Below are positions 51,178 to 59,825 of a DNA stretch of 64,000 nt, piece after piece. This DNA is from an uncultured Collinsella sp. GTDB taxonomy: Bacteria > Actinomycetota > Coriobacteriia > Coriobacteriales > Coriobacteriaceae. Below the pieces are notes generated by a model. The model was given only the letters and a program-made list of their open reading frames with translations, did no database searches and had not been told where the DNA came from. The number at the start of each line of letters is the position of its first letter. The first letter of the stretch is position 1. The position numbers were made by a program, and so were the translations under genes. Location of the stretch: the NCBI GenBank assembly GCA_958353395.1, contig CATWSG010000003.1, forward strand, positions 94,672-158,671, given 5' to 3'.

Positions 51178-52853
51178 TGAAGGAGCTTTCCGAGGTCCTG
51201 CAGGATTGGGAGGCCGTGATCGGCCTGGAGATCCATACCGAGCTCACCGCACTCGATACCAAGATGTTCTGCAACTGCAAGCTCAGCCACGATGACGAGC
51301 CCAACGCCAACGTGTGCCCGGTGTGCCTGGGCCTGCCCGGCGCCCTGCCGGTGCCCAACAAGCGCGCCATCGAGAGCATCGTCAAGGCCGGTCTCGCCAC
51401 CAACTGCGAGATCCAGCGCCACTCGATGTTCTATCGCAAGCACTACTTCTATCCCGACATGGCCAAGAACTTCCAGACCACGCAGGGTCCGGTCGCCTTT
51501 GCCATGTACGGTCACCTGAATCTTGACGTGACCGGTCGCGGCGCCGCCGAGCGCCCCGACTGCGCATTTGGCGAGGCCGAGGCTCAGAGCCTGGCAAGTG
51601 CTTCGGCCAATGCCGAGGGCCTGTCCACGTCCATGACGTCGACCATGCGCGAGGGCAACCAGCGCGCCGGCCACCTGGCCAGCTACGACGCGTCCAACCT
51701 GCAGATGCCCGAGCGTCGCGAGGACGGTTCCTACACGGTGCCCATCCGCATCCTGCGCATCCACATGGAGGAGGACGCCGCCAAGATGGTCCACGTGGGC
51801 GGTGCCGAGGGCCGCATTACCGCCGCGACCGAGTCGCTCGTCGACTACAACCGCTGCGGCACGCCGCTCATCGAGCTCGTCACCGAGCCCGATCTGCGCA
51901 CGCCCGAGGAAGCGCGCCTGTTTATGGAAAAGCTCCGTCGCATTTTTGTGACGCTGGGCATTTCGGACTGCTCCATGGAGAAGGGCTCCATGCGCTGCGA
52001 CGGCAATGTGTCGCTGCGCCGCCGCGGCGAGACCAAGCTGGGTACCAAGACCGAGCTCAAGAACCTCAACTCGTTTAAGAGCCTGCACGATGGTCTCGCC
52101 TACGAGATTTGCCGCCAGGCCGAGGTGCTCGAGGAGGGCGGCATTATCTACCAGGAGACCCGCCACTGGGAGCCTAGCCGCAAGCGTACCGTTGTCATGC
52201 GTGTGAAGGAAACGGCCGACGACTATCGTCTGTTCCCCGATCCCGACCTGGCGCCGTTCGATCTGGATGACGAGTTCATTGACCGCTGCCGTGGCGAGAT
52301 TCCCGAGCTGCCCGATGCCAAGCGCGCCCGTTTTGAGGCCGACTTTGGCATTAAGGCCGCCGATGCCGAGCAGATCGCCGGCGATCCGGAGTTTGCCGAG
52401 TTCTTTGAGGCCGCTGCTGCCGGTATGGCTGGCAAGGAGGCCCAGACGGTCGCAAACCTGCTGGTGAACGAGATGATCGCCTACCTTAAGAGCGCGGGTG
52501 TGTCGCTCACCGAGTCCGGCATTGCGCCGGCTCAGGTGGCAGCCCTTGCCAAGCTGCTGGCGACCGATGCCATCAGCTCCAACCAGGCGCACGAGGTCTT
52601 TGAGACCATGGCCCAGACCGGCGACGATCCCAACAAGATCGTCGACGAGCGCGGCATGCGTCAGGTGAGCGATGCCGGCGCGCTGCAGCCGATCGTGGAC
52701 GAGGTGCTGGCGAACTGTGCCGATCAGGCGCAGCAGTATCGCGACGGCAACCAGAAGGTCATCGGCTTTTTGGTGGGCCAGTGCATGAAAGCAAGCCGCG
52801 GCAAGGGCAACCCGAAGCTCTTCAACGAGTTGCTGAGAACGTCGCTCTCGTAA
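51177..52853 (+). CDS. gatB: Asp-tRNA(Asn)/Glu-tRNA(Gln) amidotransferase subunit B
   Basis: The 558-residue kinase/tRNA-binding subunit activates Glu-tRNA(Gln) or Asp-tRNA(Asn). Visible motifs are AVIGLEIHTELTALDTKMFC, two cysteines of the zinc site (FCNCKLS, CPVCLGLPGALP), KHYFYPDMAKNFQTTQ, the long GatB core with MRCDGNVSL, and a YqeY-like helical tail (AEQIAGDPEFAEFF to VIGFLVGQCMKASRGKGNPK). The longer open frame upstream is a shadow of gatA; ATG 51177 overlaps its stop. Presence of GatCAB implies that Gln-tRNA, Asn-tRNA or both are made by the indirect route. Confidence 0.95.
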   Translation: MKELSEVLQDWEAVIGLEIHTELTALDTKMFCNCKLSHDDEPNANVCPVCLGLPGALPVPNKRAIESIVKAGLATNCEIQRHSMFYRKHYFYPDMAKNFQTTQGPVAFAMYGHLNLDVTGRGAAERPDCAFGEAEAQSLASASANAEGLSTSMTSTMREGNQRAGHLASYDASNLQMPERREDGSYTVPIRILRIHMEEDAAKMVHVGGAEGRITAATESLVDYNRCGTPLIELVTEPDLRTPEEARLFMEKLRRIFVTLGISDCSMEKGSMRCDGNVSLRRRGETKLGTKTELKNLNSFKSLHDGLAYEICRQAEVLEEGGIIYQETRHWEPSRKRTVVMRVKETADDYRLFPDPDLAPFDLDDEFIDRCRGEIPELPDAKRARFEADFGIKAADAEQIAGDPEFAEFFEAAAAGMAGKEAQTVANLLVNEMIAYLKSAGVSLTESGIAPAQVAALAKLLATDAISSNQAHEVFETMAQTGDDPNKIVDERGMRQVSDAGALQPIVDEVLANCADQAQQYRDGNQKVIGFLVGQCMKASRGKGNPKLFNELLRTSLS

Positions 52854-52916
52854 GCGGGAACCGAGGGGCCGGGCGCAGGGCCTTGCCTCTCAATTTCGGA
52901 CAGTCCTGCGCAAGAC

Positions 52917-52942
52917 GAAGGCCACATTAAGTGGCCTTCTTT
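52917..52942 (+). terminator. Rho-independent terminator of gatCAB
   Basis: Stem GAAGGCCAC / GTGGCCTTC, loop ATTAA, followed by TTTGCG, 64 bp after the gatB stop. Confidence 0.8.
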
Positions 52943-53080
52943 GCGTGCGGAACTCATTTTGAGCAAGCACCCGCCCTGCCGGGGCTCCCGGGTTCTGCAA
53001 CGACTCGGCCGTTCGGGCCAGGTGGGGCTGATATAAATAGAGTGAATGGGCGCGCCGTTGGCGCGTCCATTTTTGTGCGG

Positions 53081-53107
53081 GTGACAAAGGGACTGTCCCT
53101 TTGTCAC
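53081..53107. repeat. Family D palindrome, copy 1
   Basis: A perfect 12-bp inverted repeat GTGACAAAGGGA / TCCCTTTGTCAC with 3-nt loop. Its relative is at 59379. The GGGAC core links it to families B and C. Confidence 0.75.
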
Positions 53108-53148
53108 ATTGCAATAAATGTGATGGAAGTGTGGAGAAATGAGCTTAA

Positions 53149-53222
53149 AACTTCCGTAAATGTGATAAATGTCACGTTTTAACTAGGGTAAAATGTGGGA
53201 AATATCACGTTTACGGAAGTTT
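53149..53222. promoter_or_regulatory. 74-bp near-perfect palindrome upstream of the AAA/DUF4143 ATPase
   Basis: AACTTCCGTAAATGTGATA on the left pairs with TATCACGTTTACGGAAGTT on the right, and the inner bases (CAC-TTTTA / TAAAA-GTG) continue the symmetry, giving about 33-bp arms around ACTAGGG. It ends 19 bp before the ATPase ATG, so it must overlap the promoter or leader. AT-rich against its flanks. Confidence 0.65.
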
Positions 53223-53241
53223 CTTTGCGGGAGGTTCGGTC

Positions 53242-54606
53242 ATGCAGCGAGATATCATTGCCAAGCTTAACGCTTGGAAAGCGTCAGAATATCGTAAGCC
53301 GCTTATCCTTAAGGGGGCGCGCCAGGTTGGAAAGACGTGGGCGCTTAAGGAGTTCGGCCGAACCTCGTACCTCAATTTTGTGTATCTGACGCTCGAGGAG
53401 CCGTCACCTGGGGTACAGAGCGAGTACGCTCAGTTTTTCGAAGGTACGCGCGATCCTCGACGGATCATCTCAAATCTTTCCCTGGCACTTGGACAGCCTA
53501 TCGATCCCGGCGAAACGCTGCTTATTATTGATGAGATCCAGGATTGTCCTTCTGCAGTCGGCGCCCTTAAATACTTCTGTGACGAGGCCCCCGAGTATCA
53601 CGTCGCATGCGCAGGGTCTTTGTTGGGCGTTCGCTTGTCCCGTGAGACCAGCGCTTTTCCGGTGGGAAAGGTCGAGTTCATGGAGATGCGCCCCATGAGC
53701 TTTTCCGAGTTTCTGAAAGCCGAGGGCGCTGCAAACTACGACGAATACCTTGGCGGCCTGGATCAGATCGAGACAGTGCCCGATTTCTTCCATGTCCGTC
53801 TCGTCGAGCATCTTCGTCGTTATTTTGCATGCGGCGGCATGCCAGAGGCTCTTGGCCGGTGGGTGGAGACGGGCGATATCGTTCAGGTCGATAAGGTGTT
53901 GTCTGATCTCTTGGATTCCTACGAGCGCGATTTTGCCAAGCATGGTGGCCGTGCGCAGTTCGCCAAGCTTTCACAAATATGGAACTCGATTCCAGCTCAG
54001 TTGGCGCGCGAGAACAAAAAGTTCGTTTGGGGTGCGGTGCGCGAGGGGGCTCGTGCTCGAGAATACGAGGATGCTCTGGAATGGCTTGCCGATGCTGGGC
54101 TCATCACGGCGGTTCGCCTTAATGCTGCCGGTGGTGTGCCGCTCTCTGCGTACGATGACCTCAAGGCATTTAAGGTCTACTGTCTTGATGTCGGCTTGCT
54201 GCGCCGCATGGCAAGGCTGGATGCGTCCGCTTTTGCCATCTCGGATGCGCTATTTTCGGAGTTCAAAGGTTCGTTCGCCGAGAACTATGTGCTTCAGGCA
54301 TTACTTTCACAGTTAGATGCTGCTCCGCGTTATTGGACAAACGAGAAGCCGAAGCACGAAGTCGATTTTTTGATTCAAGTCGGAAACGAAATCGTTCCCG
54401 TCGAGGTCAAATCGGGAGAGGTCGTTCATTCCAAGAGCCTTAAGTACTATGCCGACAAGCATGCGGAGACGACTCCATTGAGGGTCCGCTACTCACTTAA
54501 GAACCTAAAGCTCGACGACGGGGTGCTCAACATTCCGTTGTATTTGGCTGATCGATCTGTCCCTCTTATCAAAAAGGCGCTTGATCGTGCACATCTTGAC
54601 GTTTAG
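53242..54606 (+). CDS. AAA-type ATPase with DUF4143 nuclease-like domain
   Basis: The 454-residue protein has the AAA_14 plus DUF4143 layout. Walker A is LKGARQVGKTW, Walker B is LLIIDEIQDCP, and the sensor region is HVACAGSLLGV. The middle holds RPMSFSEFL and a linker. The C-terminal DUF4143 domain contains KVYCLDVGLLRRM, FAENYVLQALL and a PD-(D/E)XK-like YWTNEKPKHEVDFLI then VPVEVKSG. These proteins are common, often multi-copy, in gut bacteria and are suspected of roles in defence or DNA handling; the biochemical role is not established. The 74-bp palindrome directly upstream points to a specific regulator or self-regulation. Confidence 0.85.
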   Translation: MQRDIIAKLNAWKASEYRKPLILKGARQVGKTWALKEFGRTSYLNFVYLTLEEPSPGVQSEYAQFFEGTRDPRRIISNLSLALGQPIDPGETLLIIDEIQDCPSAVGALKYFCDEAPEYHVACAGSLLGVRLSRETSAFPVGKVEFMEMRPMSFSEFLKAEGAANYDEYLGGLDQIETVPDFFHVRLVEHLRRYFACGGMPEALGRWVETGDIVQVDKVLSDLLDSYERDFAKHGGRAQFAKLSQIWNSIPAQLARENKKFVWGAVREGARAREYEDALEWLADAGLITAVRLNAAGGVPLSAYDDLKAFKVYCLDVGLLRRMARLDASAFAISDALFSEFKGSFAENYVLQALLSQLDAAPRYWTNEKPKHEVDFLIQVGNEIVPVEVKSGEVVHSKSLKYYADKHAETTPLRVRYSLKNLKLDDGVLNIPLYLADRSVPLIKKALDRAHLDV

Positions 54607-54670
54607 ATCCTGGGTGAGCTGACGGGCGGCGGCTAATTAATCGCTCCGTTACGGCCAGGGAGCCTGGGCC

Positions 54671-55675
54671 TTAGCGATGCTTGCTTCGCCAAGCCGTGGG
54701 TGTCATGCCGGTGTATTGTTTGAAGGCTTGGGTGAAGGCGGCCTGCTGAGGGTAGCCTAGGCGCTCTGCTACCTGCGCTATCGTGAGCGCGCTATCGGCC
54801 AAAAGGTCCTGTGCTCGCTCCATACGGCGTCTGCGAATGTAGGCGCCCAGGGACTCGCCAGTTTGGGCCTTAAAGGTGGCGCATAGTTTGGAGCGGCTTG
54901 TGTAGAGCCTCTCGGCCACCTCGTTGATACCCACATGTCTGCCTTTGTCGAGCGCGCGCTCAATCATTGCCGTTGCTTCTTCGGCAATGGTTATGCTGAC
55001 GCGTGTGTCTGCCGCCTGCCGCGCCTGCTTGTGGGCCGCGCACGAACAGGCGAGCTCCGCGACCATGGTCTCCACGATGCCCTGCATATAGACGTGTCCG
55101 CCTACGGTGCGGGCGCGGTCCTCGTTAATCCGGCGCAGCGTGTGGCAGATGGCAGACGTCGCTTCCTCGTGCCATGGCTCGGCAAACGCCTCAAAGATTC
55201 CCGCGAACTCGGTGGGATAGCGGTGCTCCAGTTCGTCAAAATATCCAGGCAAAAAGAGCACCGAGCGCGAGTGATAAAGCTCCCCCGCAAACAGCGGGCT
55301 TAATTCTTCGCCACAGCTATCTTGGATAAAGCTGCAAACGGCATTGTTTGGCCACGGTCCATGCAATGGTTTGAGGTTCGCGGGCGTTATGCCAGCCTCG
55401 GGCATGCATGTAAGTGTGGGCGCGCTGACTTCGCTCACGCAGGCGTATGGCTCGGGTGTGTATTCGGCCAGGTACATATCGTGCGTCGGGGTGATGAAAT
55501 GCTCCATGACGATGCAGGCAGGGGAGAGAGGCATAATCCATGCGCGGCCGTGCGCCCGGTCGTTTGCCACCTCGCCGGTAAAGACGGCGCCCTTGCCGGT
55601 AAGCTCCAGGCCAAACTGCTCAAATTGCGGTGCGTAGAGCTCGGTTATGTCGGTCGCTGCCCGCCGTATTTGCAA
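54671..55675 (-). CDS. AraC-family transcriptional regulator
   Basis: The 334-residue protein has a C-terminal double helix-turn-helix (residues about 235-330: HVGINEVAERLYTSRSKLCATFK, GESLGAYIRRRRMERAQDLLAD, TIAQVAERLGYPQQAAFTQAFKQYTGMTPTAWR). Its N-terminal sensing domain is divergent. The start appears to be TTG 55675, preceded by AAAGGAACG. It is divergent from a pair of ABC transporter genes 115 bp away, the arrangement of YbtA-like regulators with siderophore transporters. The bound ligand is unknown. Confidence 0.88.
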   Translation of the reverse strand: MQIRRAATDITELYAPQFEQFGLELTGKGAVFTGEVANDRAHGRAWIMPLSPACIVMEHFITPTHDMYLAEYTPEPYACVSEVSAPTLTCMPEAGITPANLKPLHGPWPNNAVCSFIQDSCGEELSPLFAGELYHSRSVLFLPGYFDELEHRYPTEFAGIFEAFAEPWHEEATSAICHTLRRINEDRARTVGGHVYMQGIVETMVAELACSCAAHKQARQAADTRVSITIAEEATAMIERALDKGRHVGINEVAERLYTSRSKLCATFKAQTGESLGAYIRRRRMERAQDLLADSALTIAQVAERLGYPQQAAFTQAFKQYTGMTPTAWRSKHR

Positions 55676-55789
55676 AAGCGTTCCTTTCCTTTGCAGAAAC
55701 GTCCACGCCTGGCTTGATTGTGAGCCATGGCTAACACAGCAATGATAAGTTCATTACGGTTAACTCTCAAGCCGTTAGAAAGGAATCTC

Positions 55790-57616
55790 ATGGCAAAGGA
55801 ATCAAAAAGGGAAGGTGGAGGCATCGGCGAGCTGCTCGCGTATGCCGGCGACCGCAAATTCCTAACGTATTTGGGCATGGCGCTCTCGGCGCTCTCGCAG
55901 CTGCTGAGCTTTGGCCCGTACGTGTGCATTTGGCTTGTCGCGCGCGACCTGATCGCCGTGGCGCCCAACTGGAGCGAAGCCACTAACATCGCGATGTACG
56001 GTTGGTGGGCCGTGGGGTTTGCGCTGGCAAGCATCGTAGCTTATTTCGTGGGGCTCATGTGCACGCATCTGTCCGCGTTTCGCTGCGCGTCCAATATCCG
56101 CAAGACTACGAGCGAGCACCTGCTTAAGCTGCCGCTCGGCTACTTCGACACGCATGCCACCGGCGAGCTGCGCCGCATTGTAGACGGGTGCGCCGCCTCC
56201 ACCGAGACTTTGCTCGCACACATGCTGCCCGATATCGCAGGCGCCGTCGCCATGGTCGTGGGCTTGCTCGTGCTGCTTTTCGCCCTCGATTGGCGCTTGG
56301 GCGCGGCATGCCTCATCTCGGTGGCCATTTCGTTTGGCGCCATGGCCGCCATGATGGGCGGCAAGGGCGGCGAGTTTATGAAGGCCTACATGGGAGCGCT
56401 GGTCAAGATGAACAAGACCGGCACCGAATACGTACGCGGCATCCCCGTGGTCAAGGTGTTTCAGCAGACGGTCTACTCCTTTAAGGCTTTCCACGATGCG
56501 ATCGCCGAATACGCCGACATGGCACAAAACTATTCGGGCACGTTCTGTCGAGGTCCGCAGGTACTCAACCTTACCGCGCTCAATGGTCTTGTGGCATTCC
56601 TGTTGCCCGTGGCGTTGCTGTTGGCGCCGGGCGAGACGGACTTCGCGCATTTTATGGCCAACTTCACGTTTTACGCGATATTTTCGGCCGTGGTGCCGAC
56701 GGCCATGACCAAGCTCATGTTTGTGGGCGAGGCCTCTCAGATGAGTGCCGATTCGCTGGCTCGTATTCGAAGCGTCATGGATTCCAAGCGGCTCTCCGTG
56801 CCCGCGCAACCCAAGCATCCTGCCGGCGGCGACGTGCGATTTGAGGACGTGAGCTTTACGTACGAGGGTGCCGAAGCACCTGCCGTTAGCCATGTGAGTT
56901 TCAGCGTTCCCGCTGGTAGCACCCTCGCCCTGGTGGGTCCCTCGGGTGGCGGTAAGTCAACCTGCGCAAGCCTGATCCCGCGTTTTTGGGATGTCTCCTC
57001 GGGTCGAGTGCTCGTAGGCGGTGTGGACGTTCGCGATATGGATCCGCACGAGCTTATGGACCAGGTTGCCTTTGTGTTCCAGACCAACCAGCTGTTCCGG
57101 CAAACACTTGCCGATAACGTGCGCGCCTCCAAGCCTACGGCCACTGACGACGAAGTGCGTGCGGCCTTCTCCGCAGCTCAGTGCGACGATATTGTGGCCA
57201 AGCTCCCACAGGGTATCAATACCATGCTCGGTGCCGGCGGAGCTTATCTTTCGGGCGGCGAGGTCCAGCGCGTGGCACTCGCCCGCGCGATCCTTAAAGA
57301 CGCGCCTATCGTGGTGCTCGATGAGGCCACGGCGTTTGCCGACCCCGAGAACGAGGCGCTCATCCAGCGCGCCTTTAGCAAGCTGGCGGCGGGTCGCACG
57401 GTCATTATGATTGCGCACCGACTCTCGACTGTAGTGGGCGCAGACCAAATCGTGGTGCTCAACCAGGGCAGCGTGCAGGAGTCGGGTACCCATGCCGAGT
57501 TGCTGTCCCAAGAGGGTCTGTATGCCAAGATGTGGGCCGAATACGAACAGGCCGCGAGCTGGAAAATCACTGCAGCGACCGCGGATGCCGTCGTCACGAA
57601 GGGAGGCGAGGCCTAA
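55790..57616 (+). CDS. ABC transporter (exporter-fold) subunit 1 beside AraC regulator
   Basis: The 608-residue protein has six membrane helices and an NBD with Walker A GPSGGGKSTCASL, signature LSGGEVQRVALARA, Walker B VVLDEATAFADPEN and switch His (IAHRLSTV). The 21 residues before the NBD-proximal start and the tail after residue 590 are unremarkable. It ends right where the second subunit begins. The pairing with a divergent AraC regulator resembles the YbtP/YbtQ and IrtAB-type systems that move ferric siderophores with exporter-fold subunits. The start at ATG 55790 follows AGAAAGGAA. Siderophore transport is inference. Confidence 0.88.
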   Translation: MAKESKREGGGIGELLAYAGDRKFLTYLGMALSALSQLLSFGPYVCIWLVARDLIAVAPNWSEATNIAMYGWWAVGFALASIVAYFVGLMCTHLSAFRCASNIRKTTSEHLLKLPLGYFDTHATGELRRIVDGCAASTETLLAHMLPDIAGAVAMVVGLLVLLFALDWRLGAACLISVAISFGAMAAMMGGKGGEFMKAYMGALVKMNKTGTEYVRGIPVVKVFQQTVYSFKAFHDAIAEYADMAQNYSGTFCRGPQVLNLTALNGLVAFLLPVALLLAPGETDFAHFMANFTFYAIFSAVVPTAMTKLMFVGEASQMSADSLARIRSVMDSKRLSVPAQPKHPAGGDVRFEDVSFTYEGAEAPAVSHVSFSVPAGSTLALVGPSGGGKSTCASLIPRFWDVSSGRVLVGGVDVRDMDPHELMDQVAFVFQTNQLFRQTLADNVRASKPTATDDEVRAAFSAAQCDDIVAKLPQGINTMLGAGGAYLSGGEVQRVALARAILKDAPIVVLDEATAFADPENEALIQRAFSKLAAGRTVIMIAHRLSTVVGADQIVVLNQGSVQESGTHAELLSQEGLYAKMWAEYEQAASWKITAATADAVVTKGGEA

Positions 57617-59374
57617 ATGTTCGCCTCATTCCAAAAGAAGTATTTCCTATCCGATAAAGGCGTCGCCGGCGTAAAACGCGGCATTTTCTGGACCACGCTC
57701 ACTAATCTCATTACCATGGCCGGCATGGGCTTTTTATTCCTGGTTATGGCCGGTTTTGTCGAGCATCTCGCCAGCGGGGCTGACCTGCCGGATGCCCTGC
57801 CGATCGTGGGCGGGCTCCTGGTCTTTTTCGTGTTGCTCTTTGCCTCTAACTGGCAGCAGTATTACTACACCTACTGCATCTTTTACGAGGAGTGCGGCAA
57901 GCAGCGTATGGAGATTGCCGAGCGCTTGCGCAAACTGCCGCTGTCGTTTTTTGGTCGTCGTGATCTGGCCGATTTAACCGAGACCATCATGGGTGACGTC
58001 CAGGCCATGGAGCACGCCTACAGCCACGTGCTGGGAGAGCTTTGGGGCGCCATCATCGCAAGCGCCATTGTGTTCGTGGCGTCGCTGTTCTTTTGCTGGC
58101 AGCTGGCGATCGCGGCGTTTTGGAGCGTTCCCGTGGCCTTTGCCGTGCTGTATCTAACACGCGGCCCCATGACTCCGGTGTTCGATCGCGTGCGTGCCGA
58201 GAAGGTCAAGGTTACCGAGGCTATTCAAGAGACGCTCGACTGCGTTCGCGAGATCCGCGCCACCAACCAGGAGGCCCATTATCTTGAGGGGCTCAACGCC
58301 GTGATCGATGCCGAGGAGCATGAGACCACCAAGGGCGAGCTCGCTAACGGGCTTTTGGTCAACTCCGCCTTTGCCATCCTGCGTCTGGGCATTGCCACCA
58401 CGCTGGTCACGGGCGCCGCGATGGTCGCCTCCGGGCAGGTCGACTTTTTGGTGATGTTTGCCTTCCTGCTTATGGTGAGCCGCATCTATGCGCCTTTTGA
58501 CCAGGCGTTAATGTTAATGTCCGAGCTGTTTGCCGCCGAGTCGTCTGCCAAGCGCATGCGTTCCATCATGGAAGAGCCCGTGGCGCGGGGCAGCGAGAAA
58601 TTTGAGCCCGCGGGCCACGATGTGGTGTTCGATCACGTGGCATTTGGATATGGTGCGGGCGAGGACGGCCGCGCCGGCGAGAAAGTTCTTACCGATGTGA
58701 GCTTTACCGCCAAGGAAGGCGAAGTTACGGCACTGGTCGGTCCTTCGGGTTCCGGTAAGTCTACGGTGAGCCGCCTGGCCGCGCGCTTTTGGGATGCCAC
58801 CGCGGGCAAGGTTACCGTGGGTGGCGTGGATGTTGCGAGCGTGGATCCCGAGGTGCTCCTGCGCGACTACGCCATTGTGTTCCAAGACGTACTGCTCTTT
58901 GACGACACGGTGATGGGGAACATCCGCCTCGGGCGTCGTGATGCCACCGATGAGGAAGTGCTTGCGGCTGCGCGTGCCGCCAGCTGCGACGAGTTCGTGA
59001 ACCGCATGCCGCAGGGCTACGACACCATGATCGGCGAGAACGGCTCCAAGCTGTCTGGCGGCGAGCGCCAGCGCATCTCCATCGCTCGTGCGCTGCTTAA
59101 GGACGCCCCCATCGTCCTTTTGGACGAGGCCACGGCGAGCCTGGACGTCGAGAACGAGACCGTGGTTCAGCAGGCGCTTTCCCGCCTGCTCGCGGGCAAG
59201 ACGGTTATCGTTATTGCTCACCGTATGCGTACGGTGGAAAATGCCGACAAAATCGTTGTACTCAAGGATGGTGTGGTTGCCGAGCAGGGCGCTCCGGCGC
59301 AGCTCAAGGCAGCAGGTGGAGAATTTGCCCGTATGGTCGCACTGCAAAAGGAGTCGGCGGACTGGCAGCTGTAG
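57617..59374 (+). CDS. ABC transporter (exporter-fold) subunit 2
   Basis: The 585-residue partner starts with the base after the previous stop codon. It has six helices and an NBD with Walker A GPSGSGKSTVSRLA, Q-loop VFQDVLLF, signature LSGGERQRISIARA, Walker B IVLLDEATASLDVEN and His in IAHRMRTV. Both NBDs of this pair keep the catalytic Glu and His, unlike the degenerate subunit at 29829, so both sites should hydrolyse ATP. With the preceding gene it would form one heterodimeric transporter. Confidence 0.88.
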   Translation: MFASFQKKYFLSDKGVAGVKRGIFWTTLTNLITMAGMGFLFLVMAGFVEHLASGADLPDALPIVGGLLVFFVLLFASNWQQYYYTYCIFYEECGKQRMEIAERLRKLPLSFFGRRDLADLTETIMGDVQAMEHAYSHVLGELWGAIIASAIVFVASLFFCWQLAIAAFWSVPVAFAVLYLTRGPMTPVFDRVRAEKVKVTEAIQETLDCVREIRATNQEAHYLEGLNAVIDAEEHETTKGELANGLLVNSAFAILRLGIATTLVTGAAMVASGQVDFLVMFAFLLMVSRIYAPFDQALMLMSELFAAESSAKRMRSIMEEPVARGSEKFEPAGHDVVFDHVAFGYGAGEDGRAGEKVLTDVSFTAKEGEVTALVGPSGSGKSTVSRLAARFWDATAGKVTVGGVDVASVDPEVLLRDYAIVFQDVLLFDDTVMGNIRLGRRDATDEEVLAAARAASCDEFVNRMPQGYDTMIGENGSKLSGGERQRISIARALLKDAPIVLLDEATASLDVENETVVQQALSRLLAGKTVIVIAHRMRTVENADKIVVLKDGVVAEQGAPAQLKAAGGEFARMVALQKESADWQL

Positions 59375-59378
59375 GAAT

Positions 59379-59405
59379 GTGACAAAGGGGCAGTCCCTTT
59401 GTCAT
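59379..59405. repeat. Family D palindrome, copy 2
   Basis: GTGACAAAGGGG / CAGTCCCTTTGTCAT, a near-perfect copy of the 53081 element, directly after the ABC operon. Confidence 0.7.
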
Positions 59406-59561
59406 ATTGAGTTCACCCCCATAGTTTCCAAAAAGTTAACCTTTGTTGACCTTAATAGTTAGATAAACTAAACTATTTTCCAAAAGTGTGCTCGAGCAAA
59501 CTTGTTTACTCGGGTGCTGAGGCACCGTGCCGCGTCCAATGCGGCAAAAGGGAGAAGCAAC

Positions 59562-59807
59562 ATGAAGAAGTCGACGTTCAATACCCTGCTTGTCGGTGGC
59601 GGTTTTCTGCTTGGCACGGCCGGCATCAAGCTGCTTACCAGCGCTCCGGTCAAGAATGCCTGCGTGCAGGGTATCGCGTGCGGCATGCGCATCAAGAACG
59701 GCTACCAGGACATGGTCGAGCAGGCCAAGGCCAATGTCGATGACATGGTTGCCGAGGCTGCTTACGTCACCCAGAGCGAGGCCGCTGCTGACGAGGCAGC
59801 TGAGTAA
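59562..59807 (+). CDS. Small membrane protein, partner of the P-type ATPase (DUF6110-like)
   Basis: The 81-residue product has an N-terminal hydrophobic stretch (TLLVGGGFLLGTAGIKLLTS) followed by a Cys-bearing segment (NACVQGIACGMRIKNGY) and an acidic tail (EAAADEAAE). Small proteins of this look are often found directly before P1B-ATPases in anaerobes, and I think the family is the one called DUF6110, but that is recalled, not checked. The two cysteines could bind the transported metal. The next gene begins 18 bp downstream in the same direction. GGGAGAAG is the RBS. Confidence 0.6.
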   Translation: MKKSTFNTLLVGGGFLLGTAGIKLLTSAPVKNACVQGIACGMRIKNGYQDMVEQAKANVDDMVAEAAYVTQSEAAADEAAE

Positions 59808-59825
59808 CGCTCCCAGGCACAAACT

